5,009 nt of DNA, from contig JAKLHH010000694.1 in NCBI GenBank assembly GCA_022710245.1, forward strand, positions 1-5,009, written 5' to 3'. The notes beneath the pieces are model-generated. The model ran no database searches and was not told the DNA's origin. It worked only from the letters and a program-made list of their open reading frames with translations. The stretch is from Myxococcota bacterium (GTDB lineage Bacteria > Myxococcota > Polyangia > GCA-2747355 > JAKLHH01). A program made the position numbers and the translations under genes. Shown here in pieces: positions 1 to 5,009 of this stretch. Each line of letters starts with the position of its first letter. Position 1 is the first letter of the stretch.

Positions 1-1
1 C

Positions 2-3000
2 GTCGACGAGCAGCTCGGGCACCTGGAGGAGGCCGCGGCGGGCTGGCGGGCGGTGCTCGAGGCCGAGCCCTCGCACCCGCGCGCCCTCGAGGGCCTCGAG
101 CGGCTGCTGGTCGCGACCGGGCGCTGGGAGGAGCAGGTCCAGCTCCTCGAGCGGAGGCTCGCGCTGGCCCCGGCGCCCGCCGAGGAGCTCGCCATCCTGC
201 TCCGCGAGGCGGGCGTGCTGCGCGGCGTGCTCGGCGATCGCGCCGGCGCCATCCGCGTCTACCGGCGGGCGCTCGAGCTCAGCCCCGCCGAGGAGTGGGC
301 GCACGAGGGGCTCTGCGGGGTCTTTCGCGAGCAGCCCGACTGGGAGCAGCTCGCCGCCCAGCTCCTCGCCTGGCTCGAGCACGTCACCTCGCCGCGGCGC
401 GCGGTGGAGCTCCTGCAGGAGGCCGCGCAGGTCTACGAGGAGGAGCTCCGGCAGCCGGAGAAGGCGTTCCTCGTCTGGCAGACGGCGCTGCAGCAGGACC
501 CCGAGAACGAGGTGACCTGCTCCAGCCTGGAGCGCCTGGCGGCCTCGCTCGATCGCCGCGAGGAGCTGCTCGAGGTCTACGACGCGGCGGTGAAGGCCAC
601 GCCCGGCGCGCGCATCAAGGTGGGCCTGCTGACGGCGATGGGGCGCTGCGCCGGCCTGGAGCTGGGCCAGCTCGAGCGCGCGGTCGCGCTGCTCCACGAG
701 GCCCTGCGCCTCGACCCGGAGGCGATCCCCGCGCTCGAGGTGCTCGAGGAGTGCTACCGGCGCACCTGCCGCTGGGCAGAGCTGCTGCCCGTCGTGCGCC
801 GCCACTCCGAGCTCGTGCGCGCCCCCGAGCAGCTCGCCCCGCTGCTCCTCTCCCTGGGCGAGCTGCAGTGTCACCTCGGCCTGTCGGAGCAGGGCCTCAC
901 CACCTACCGGCGCGCGCTCGAGCTGGCTCCCGACGACCGCGAGGCGCTGCTCGCCCTCGAGGGGCTGACGCTCGCCCTCGGCCTCTGGGAGGAGCTCGCC
1001 CGCGTCCTCGAGCGGCAGCTCGAGCTCCGCCTGAGCCCCGAGCGCCGCGTCGCCATCATGGTGCACCTCGCCGAGCTCCACGAGCTGCAGCTCGGCGACC
1101 CGGGCGGCGCCATCGCCCGCTACCGCCAGGTGCTCGCGCTCGACCCGGAGCGGCTCGAGAGCCTGCAGGCGCTCGAGCGCCTCTACGACCAGGCCGGCGA
1201 GGGCGAGGCGTACCTCGACGTGCTCGAGCGGCAGCTCGCGCTCTCCGACGACGCCGAGCAGCAGCTCACCATGTACGATCGGCTCGCCGGCGCCTGGGAG
1301 GAGCTCGGACACCCCGGGCGCGCGATGGCCTGCCTGGAGAAGCTCCTCGCCATCGACGCGGATCAGGAGCCTGCCCACCTCGCGCTCGAGCGGCTCTGCC
1401 AGGAGACCGGTGACCTGCGGCGCCTGGCGGTGGTGCTGCAGCGGCACGCGGCGGTCGCCGCCGCGCCGCAGCGCCTCGAGCTCCTGCTCCGGCTCGGCGC
1501 CCTGCTGGCCGACACGCTCCGCGAGCCCGCGCCCGGCGCTCAGGCCTACGCGGAGGCGCTGGAGCTCGCCCCGAACGAGCCGCGGGCCCTCGAGGCGCTC
1601 GCCGCCCTGCACGAGAGGCAGGGGCAGTGGACCGAGGCCGTGGGCAGCCTGCGCCGGCTCGCGGACGTCCTCGAGGGGGAGCGGCGCGCGGCGGTGCTGC
1701 TCCGGCTCTCTCGCGCCCTCGAGGAGGTGCAGCTCCCCGTGGACGCCGAGCACAGGCTCGAGGAGGCCCTGCAGGCGCACGAGGGCTGCTTCGAGGCCAT
1801 GGCGCGGCTGATCGACCTCCACCGTGACCGCGGGGACTGGGCCGGCGCGGCCGCGCTGATGGTGCGCGCCGAGCCGCACACCGCGAACACCGCGCGCAAG
1901 GCGAGCCTGCTCTTCGAGGCGGGCCTGCTGCACCTCGAGCGGCTGGGCGCCGAGGTCCGCGCCAGCGAGCTCCTCGCGCGCACCCTCGAGCTCGATCCGG
2001 ACCACGTGGGCGCCGGGCAGCCGCTCTCGCTCCTCTACGAGCGCGCCGGCCAGCTGCGCGAGCTGGAGCCGGTCCTCGACATGCTCGCGCGCAAGCTCGA
2101 CGGCGCTGACCGGAAGGCGCGACACGAGGTCTGCTTCCGTCTGGCGCGGACGGCGGCGGCGCTCGGCAAGCCGGAGAAGGCGCTCCGCTTCTACGGGGAG
2201 GCGCGGAGCCTCGACCTGCGGCACCTGCCCACGCTGCGCGCGCTGGCCGCGCTGCAGCTCGAGACGCGCGACTGGCAGGACGCCTTTCGCACGCTGCAGA
2301 CGATCCTCGTCCACCACCGCGACCAGCTCGACGCGGGCGAGGTCGCGGAGCTCTTCTTCCACCTCGGCCGCGTCAAGGCCGAGCAGCGCGAGCCGCGCAA
2401 GGCGCTCGGCTTCTTCGAGAAGGCGCTCGCCGAGGAGCCAGGGCACCGCGGCTCCCTCGAGGCGGTGGCGCGGCTGCAGGCCGGGCTCGGGAGCTGGGAG
2501 GCGGTGGTGCGCGCGAAGGCGGCGCTGGTCGCCGTCGCCGACCCCGAGGAGCGCCCGCGGCTCCTGCAGGAGCTCGGGGACCTCCAGCTCGAGCGCCTGC
2601 ACGACACGCAGGCCGGGCTCGACGCCTACCACGCCGCGACGGCGCTGCGCCCCGAGGACCGCGTGCTCCTCAACCGCTTCCTCGACCTGCTGACGACGGC
2701 GCGCCGCTGGTCCGACGCGCTGCAGGTGGTGCTGCGGCTCGCCGAGCTGGAGAGCTCCCCCGAGGTGCGCGCGCGCTTCTTCTACACCGCGGCCGTCCTC
2801 TGCCGCGACGAGCTGCGCGAGCCGGACCGCGCGCTCGAGCTCTTCAACCAGGCGCTCGACTGCGCGCCCGACCACCTGAAGGCCTTCGAGTCCATCGACC
2901 GGCTCTGCACCGAGCGCAAGGACTGGGCGGCCCTCGAGCACGCCTACCTGGCCATGATCGACCGGCAGCCCGACGCCGCCGCGGTGCCGCTCCGGGCCAT

Positions 3001-4174
3001 GCTCTGGCACAACCTCGGCGAGGTCTACCGCTCGCGCCTGCGCTTGATACCGGAGGCGATCGCCGCGTTCGAGTGGGCCTCGCGGCTCGAGCCGGCGCAC
3101 GCGCAGCGCCACGAGATCCTGGCCGAGCTCTACTCCCTCGAGGGCAGCGCCGCGGAGCTCGAGCTGGCCGTCGCCGAGCACCGCACGCTGATCGCGGGCG
3201 AGCCGCGGCGCGCCGCCTCGTACAGCGCGCTGGTGGGGCTCTACGGTCGCCTCGGCGACCGCGACGCGGCCTGGTGCGCGGCGAGCGCGCTGGCGTTGAT
3301 CGGCGGCGCCAGCGCCGAGGAGCGACGCCTGCATGAGCAGCACCGGCGGGCGTCACCGCCGCGGGCGCCCCGCATCCCGGACGCGCTCTGGGATCGCTGC
3401 CTCCGCCACCCCTCGCAGGACCCGGCCGTCGACGCGCTCCTGCTCGCCGCGGGTCCGCTGCTCGCGGAGCTCACCGCGCGGCCGGCGAAGGACTACGGGC
3501 TCAAGCGCAAGCAGCGCGCGCGCGGCAGCGAGCTGGTCGCCGGCGTCTTCCACCAGGCGAGCGCCGCGGTGGGCGCCCCGGTCGCCGAGCTCTACCTCAG
3601 CCCCGAGCAGGCCGCCCCGCTGATGGTGGCGAACACCACGGGCGGGCCCTCGGTGGTGCTCGGCGCGCCGCTCCTCGCCGTGCAGAGCGAGACCGAGCTC
3701 GCCTTCACGCTCGGGCAGCAGCTCACCTTCCTGCGGCCGGGCGCGTTCCTCAGCCGGCTCTTCCCGTCCCCCTCGCAGCTGCGCCTCGTGCTCCTCGCGG
3801 CGCTGCGACTCGCGCAGCCGAGCTTGCCCATCGGGCAGACGGAGGCGGGCGAGGTGGCGCGGCTCACCGAGCAGCTCGCGCCGGCGCTCGCCGCGCACGG
3901 CGGGCTCCTCCCGCAGCTCGCCGCGCTGGCGCAGCGTCAGGCCGCGGGGAGCGGCAAGATCGAGCTCACGGCGTGGTGGCACGGCATCACGCATACCGCG
4001 AACCGCGTGGGGCTCGTCCTCTGCGGAGACCTGCACTCGGCGGCGGCGGTGATCCAGCTCGAGCCCTCGCCGTTCGGCACTCTCCCCGCCAGCGAGCGGG
4101 CGCAGGAGCTGATCGCGTTCGCCATCTCGCCGGAGCACTTCCAGCTGCGACGAGAGCTCGGGCTCGGGATCTGA
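2..4174 (+). CDS. Giant TPR-repeat protein with degenerate M48-like C-terminal domain (5' partial)
   Basis: The frame is open from the first full codon (GTC at 2) to TGA at 4172-4174, giving 1390 visible residues. An internal GTG at 53 is not a convincing start, because the repeat pattern continues upstream of it. Residues 1 to about 1110 are TPR-like helical repeats in a module of about 73 residues marked by [YF]xxALxLxP followed by ALxxLxxLY. Clear copies start near residues 87, 302, 374, 516, 805 and 948, and I count 15-16 in all. TPR solenoids are protein-binding scaffolds, so an assembly role is likely, but the partner is unknown. From about residue 1118 the TPR pattern stops. The tail has ETELAFTLGQQLTFLRP (about 1230-1246) and TANRVGLVLCGDL (about 1332-1344), resembling the HExxH and ExxxD regions of M48 peptidases but with QQLTF in place of HExxH. 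No signal peptide can be judged because the N-terminus is missing. The TPR call is firm; the M48-like relationship is an inference from motif spacing. Confidence 0.95.
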   Translation, partial: VDEQLGHLEEAAAGWRAVLEAEPSHPRALEGLERLLVATGRWEEQVQLLERRLALAPAPAEELAILLREAGVLRGVLGDRAGAIRVYRRALELSPAEEWAHEGLCGVFREQPDWEQLAAQLLAWLEHVTSPRRAVELLQEAAQVYEEELRQPEKAFLVWQTALQQDPENEVTCSSLERLAASLDRREELLEVYDAAVKATPGARIKVGLLTAMGRCAGLELGQLERAVALLHEALRLDPEAIPALEVLEECYRRTCRWAELLPVVRRHSELVRAPEQLAPLLLSLGELQCHLGLSEQGLTTYRRALELAPDDREALLALEGLTLALGLWEELARVLERQLELRLSPERRVAIMVHLAELHELQLGDPGGAIARYRQVLALDPERLESLQALERLYDQAGEGEAYLDVLERQLALSDDAEQQLTMYDRLAGAWEELGHPGRAMACLEKLLAIDADQEPAHLALERLCQETGDLRRLAVVLQRHAAVAAAPQRLELLLRLGALLADTLREPAPGAQAYAEALELAPNEPRALEALAALHERQGQWTEAVGSLRRLADVLEGERRAAVLLRLSRALEEVQLPVDAEHRLEEALQAHEGCFEAMARLIDLHRDRGDWAGAAALMVRAEPHTANTARKASLLFEAGLLHLERLGAEVRASELLARTLELDPDHVGAGQPLSLLYERAGQLRELEPVLDMLARKLDGADRKARHEVCFRLARTAAALGKPEKALRFYGEARSLDLRHLPTLRALAALQLETRDWQDAFRTLQTILVHHRDQLDAGEVAELFFHLGRVKAEQREPRKALGFFEKALAEEPGHRGSLEAVARLQAGLGSWEAVVRAKAALVAVADPEERPRLLQELGDLQLERLHDTQAGLDAYHAATALRPEDRVLLNRFLDLLTTARRWSDALQVVLRLAELESSPEVRARFFYTAAVLCRDELREPDRALELFNQALDCAPDHLKAFESIDRLCTERKDWAALEHAYLAMIDRQPDAAAVPLRAMLWHNLGEVYRSRLRLIPEAIAAFEWASRLEPAHAQRHEILAELYSLEGSAAELELAVAEHRTLIAGEPRRAASYSALVGLYGRLGDRDAAWCAASALALIGGASAEERRLHEQHRRASPPRAPRIPDALWDRCLRHPSQDPAVDALLLAAGPLLAELTARPAKDYGLKRKQRARGSELVAGVFHQASAAVGAPVAELYLSPEQAAPLMVANTTGGPSVVLGAPLLAVQSETELAFTLGQQLTFLRPGAFLSRLFPSPSQLRLVLLAALRLAQPSLPIGQTEAGEVARLTEQLAPALAAHGGLLPQLAALAQRQAAGSGKIELTAWWHGITHTANRVGLVLCGDLHSAAAVIQLEPSPFGTLPASERAQELIAFAISPEHFQLRRELGLGI
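3353..4171 (+). other. C-terminal non-TPR domain, probable inactive M48-peptidase-like fold
   Basis: This is the part of the TPR protein after the repeats, beginning about PRAPRIPDALWDRC. It opens with a segment rich in Leu and Ala, then a basic KRKQRARGSE stretch and a SAAVGAPVAELYLSPE segment, as expected for the small strand-rich lead-in of M48-like domains. Next comes ETELAFTLGQQLTF (nucleotides about 3689-3730), where active peptidases have a helix carrying HExxH; here both His positions and the Glu are Gln, Gln and Phe. Near 3992-4036, THTANRVGLVLCGD sits where the third ligand Glu and the Asp of ExxxD would lie; they are Thr and Asn. If the alignment holds, the domain cannot bind catalytic zinc and would act as a binding or structural module. 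I recall similar tails on other myxobacterial TPR proteins, but that is memory, not a search. Confidence 0.5.
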
Positions 4175-4219
4175 CGCCAAGCGCTCCGCTCCGCGAACTT
4201 CGCCGAGGTGAGCTCTCGC

Positions 4220-4232
4220 CTGCCCAGGGCAG
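4220..4232. repeat. Array palindrome 1 (degenerate)
   Basis: CTGCCC and GGGCAG form a 6-bp stem around one central base. It lies 46 nt after the TPR gene stop, so it is the first hairpin in that transcript's 3' end. The following bases (GTCAGGTGTGTGTC to CTCCCACC) align with the spacer of the next unit, which is why I count it as an array member despite lacking the TTGC/GCAA ends. Confidence 0.55.
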
Positions 4233-4263
4233 AGTCAGGTGTGTGTCGATCCTCCCACCCGCG

Positions 4264-4283
4264 CTTTGCCCTCGAGGGCAAGG
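4264..4283. repeat. Array palindrome 2
   Basis: Perfect 16-bp palindrome TTGCCCTCGAGGGCAA (4266-4281). It extends to 20 nt by one T-G (wobble as RNA) and one C-G pair. The outer TTGC/GCAA matches the next two palindromes, while the inner bases differ on both arms in a compensating way. Confidence 0.8.
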
Positions 4284-4289
4284 TCAGGG

Positions 4290-4309
4290 GGTGGGTCACA
4301 GGTCCCACC
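4290..4309. repeat. Spacer hairpin in array unit 2
   Basis: GGTGGG (4290-4295) and CCCACC (4304-4309) form a 6-bp stem with the 8-nt loop TCACAGGT. The matching place in unit 4 has TGGG (4398-4401) and CCCA (4410-4413), also with an 8-nt loop, TCTCCGGT. Unit 3 keeps the G-run then C-run order (4342-4345, then 4357-4363) with altered spacing. A second, smaller hairpin per unit is therefore plausible. Confidence 0.5.
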
Positions 4310-4315
4310 ATCAAC

Positions 4316-4335
4316 CTTGCGCGAATTCGCGCAAG
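4316..4335. repeat. Array palindrome 3, perfect 20 bp
   Basis: CTTGCGCGAATTCGCGCAAG equals its own reverse complement. The flanking pair C4315/A4336 does not match, so symmetry ends at 20 bp. The identical 20-mer recurs 53 bp downstream. Confidence 0.9.
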
Positions 4336-4365
4336 AAACGAGGGGAGACATGGGGTCCCCCCCAC

Positions 4366-4391
4366 AATCTTGCGCGAATTCGCGCAAGATT
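4366..4391. repeat. Array palindrome 4, perfect 26 bp
   Basis: This holds the same 20-bp core as the preceding palindrome (here 4369-4388). Three further matching pairs, AAT on the left and ATT on the right, extend it to 26 bp with no spacer. It is the longest perfect palindrome I found in the window. As single-stranded RNA or DNA it would form a hairpin needing a few unpaired bases at the AATT centre; as duplex it is a fully two-fold symmetric site. Confidence 0.9.
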
Positions 4392-4421
4392 CGGGGATGG
4401 GTCTCCGGTCCCACGACCAAC

Positions 4422-4446
4422 TTTGCACTCGAGAGCTCAGTGCAAG
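4422..4446. repeat. Array palindrome 5 (longer loop)
   Basis: TTGCACT (4423-4429) pairs with AGTGCAA (4439-4445) around a 9-nt loop that holds GAGCTC. A T-G wobble pair (4422/4446) can extend it. The outer TTGC/GCAA is kept but the interior is new and paired differently. The sequence after it only weakly resembles the array spacer, so this looks like the decaying end of the array. Confidence 0.7.
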
Positions 4447-4484
4447 ATCTTGATCGAGGCGCAGTCCAACCGCGCCGACGCTGG

Positions 4485-4508
4485 GGCGGCACCTGCTTGT
4501 CTGCCGCC
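4485..4508. terminator. Inverted repeat, possible terminator hairpin
   Basis: GGCGGCA (4485-4491) and TGCCGCC (4502-4508) form a 7-bp G/C-rich stem with a 10-nt loop. There is no T-run on either side, so it is not a textbook intrinsic terminator, although such hairpins are common past stop codons in GC-rich genomes. It lies about 80 nt past the minus-strand stop. Confidence 0.35.
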
Positions 4509-4545
4509 AGACCACCCCCGTCGTCGCGTGCTGCGACTGGTGACT

Positions 4546-4568
4546 TCGACCCTCACGGCGAAGGTCGA
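4546..4568 (-). terminator. Inverted repeat just past the minus-strand gene
   Basis: TCGACC (4546-4551) pairs with GGTCGA (4563-4568) around an 11-nt loop. A competing stem, CTTCG (4544-4548) with CGAAG (4559-4563), overlaps it. It begins about 20 nt beyond the stop codon of the minus-strand gene, a usual terminator position, but there is no clear U-tract. Confidence 0.35.
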
Positions 4569-4588
4569 CGATGGTTCAGTAGCTGGGG

Positions 4589-5008
4589 CTACCTGCAGCC
4601 GAGCGGCGTCGCCGCCCCGCCGTTCGCCCGGTAGGTCCCCCCGGGCGCGCCCTCCTTGCCGAACCTCACCTCCAGCGAGGTGGCGCCCTGCGAGATCTTC
4701 ACGCCGAGCTGGCCCTCGGCCTCGAGCGGCTCGATCTTCGGCTGCGCCGCGCCCTCGTCGGCGCCGGTCAGCACGTGCAGCGCCAGCTCGCGCCGCGCCT
4801 TGCCCGGGAGCTTGGCGAGGACGTGCCAGCGCCGCTCGCTCGGGTGGATGTCCGAGGGGCCCGCCGGCCAGGTGACGTTCACGTCCTTGCGGGGCGTGGC
4901 GTGGAAGGCCTGGCCGTCGACCAGCGTCAGCGCCAGCCCCTCGCGCGGGTGCACCGTGCGCACCTGCAGCTGCTGCTTGCCCTCCTGCCGGCTCGAGCCC
5001 GTGAGGTG
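4589..5008 (-). CDS. C-terminal fragment of a possible heparinase II/III-like polysaccharide lyase (5' partial)
   Basis: Read on the minus strand, the frame is open from the window edge to TAG at 4591-4589, giving 139 codons. The GTG at 4963 is in frame, but codons upstream continue a sensible protein (HLTGSSRQEGKQQLQ), so it is probably internal. Visible features are alternating hydrophobic stretches typical of beta-strands: LQVRTVHP, LALTLVDGQ, RRWHVLAKLPGKARRELALHVLTGAD and SLEVRFGKEGAPGGTYR. The order 'VRTLxP ... RWxV ... LHVLT ... GAPGG' resembles the C-terminal beta-sandwich of heparinase II/III and alginate-lyase family proteins, which cleave acidic polysaccharides by beta-elimination. 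The catalytic (alpha/alpha)-barrel would lie outside the window, so the activity is not supported by visible residues. It could be another secreted beta-rich protein. That it is a real gene is fairly sure, from codon bias and plausible protein sequence; the family is tentative. It converges with the TPR gene across a 414-bp gap. Confidence 0.7.
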   Translation of the reverse strand, partial: HLTGSSRQEGKQQLQVRTVHPREGLALTLVDGQAFHATPRKDVNVTWPAGPSDIHPSERRWHVLAKLPGKARRELALHVLTGADEGAAQPKIEPLEAEGQLGVKISQGATSLEVRFGKEGAPGGTYRANGGAATPLGCR

Positions 5009-5009
5009 C

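Larger units (their letters stand above)
4220..4446. repeat. Tandem array of ~52-bp palindrome-plus-spacer units
   Basis: Five consecutive palindromes have centres near 4226, 4273.5, 4325.5, 4378.5 and 4434, so the step is about 48, 52, 53 and 55 bp. Each of the first four is followed by a related spacer with the approximate consensus GGGGNTGGGTC then GGTCCCACCANCAA, so the whole unit is repeated, not just the hairpin. The two central units are best preserved; the first (from 4220) and last (from 4422) are degenerate. The spacers are asymmetric, so the array has a direction, read here on the plus strand. It fills the gap between the convergent genes. The palindromes vary and the spacers resemble one another, which is the reverse of a CRISPR array. 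Possible roles are bidirectional termination, mRNA 3'-end protection, a structured RNA, or a dispersed REP/BIME-like element. The sequence alone does not decide. Confidence 0.85.
4447..4588. other. Remainder of convergent intergenic gap, no gene seen
   Basis: This stretch lies between the array and the minus-strand stop codon. I see no convincing coding sequence, tRNA or promoter. It contains two simple inverted repeats, listed separately. The first bases (to about 4476) may be a decayed array spacer, since TCCAACC resembles the TCCCACC of the better units. Confidence 0.5.

Noticed and set aside
295..1413. 372-residue plus-strand frame inside the TPR gene
   Set aside because: Ala/Arg/Gly/Pro-rich translation with no domain pattern; it is the out-of-frame shadow of the TPR reading.
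2..4174. Very frequent CTCGAG hexamers as a possible signal motif
   Set aside because: They arise mostly from in-frame Leu-Glu codon pairs (CTC GAG) in an acidic, leucine-rich TPR protein with GC-biased codons.
3353..4180. 275-residue open frame on the minus strand, antisense to the TPR gene tail
   Set aside because: Its protein is dominated by Arg/Glu/Gly low-complexity sequence typical of the antisense of GC-rich codons, and the plus-strand frame is clearly the coding one.
4286..4363. G-quadruplex from the G-runs in the array spacers
   Set aside because: Runs of three or more Gs are not present as four close tracts on one strand, and facing C-runs favour simple hairpins.
4264..4391. Palindromes with regular spacing as a CRISPR array
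   Set aside because: The supposed repeats vary and the supposed spacers resemble one another, the reverse of CRISPR. The unit count is small and no cas gene is visible.
4220..4446. Integron attC or gene-cassette sites
   Set aside because: I see no paired RYYYAAC/GTTRRRY core sites at unit ends, and no cassette ORFs or integrase.
3973..4875. 300-residue plus-strand frame covering the TPR gene end, array and the convergent gene
   Set aside because: It crosses a real gene end, the frame-shifting repeat array and the antisense of another gene, so it is a chance lack of stops.

Overview
The window is very GC-rich DNA with a strong G/C bias at third codon positions. Its main gene is a giant tetratricopeptide-repeat (TPR) protein with a C-terminal domain of a kind I associate with myxobacteria. 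Together these suggest Myxococcota (former Deltaproteobacteria). This is an inference from style and domain content; no rRNA or marker gene is present.

Layout: (1) Positions 2-4174, plus strand, hold the 3' part of one very long gene. The frame is already open at the left edge, so the true start lies outside. It encodes about 15-16 repeats of a roughly 73-residue double-TPR module, then a non-TPR domain of about 270 residues that looks like an M48-type peptidase that has lost its zinc ligands. (2) Positions 4175-4588 are a 414-bp gap between two convergent genes. (3) Positions 4589-5008, minus strand, hold the last 139 codons of a second gene that runs off the right edge. It resembles the C-terminal beta-sandwich tail of heparinase II/III-like polysaccharide lyases, but this is tentative.

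The most unusual part is the gap. It carries a tandem array, about 4220-4446, of at least four and probably five units of about 52 bp. Each unit has a strong palindrome (centres near 4226, 4273, 4325, 4378 and 4434) followed by a conserved G-rich/C-rich spacer that can form a second, weaker hairpin. Two palindromes share an identical perfect 20-bp core, CTTGCGCGAATTCGCGCAAG, and one of these extends to 26 bp. The others keep the outer TTGC/GCAA and change the inner bases on both arms together, which suggests selection for folding or two-fold symmetry. Unit lengths of 52-53 bp are not multiples of three, which argues against coding. Two more ordinary hairpins (4485-4508 and 4546-4568) lie between the array and the end of the minus-strand gene and may help terminate transcription.

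Nothing shows that the two genes act together. They converge tail to tail, and the array forms, or lies just beyond, the 3' untranslated regions of both.
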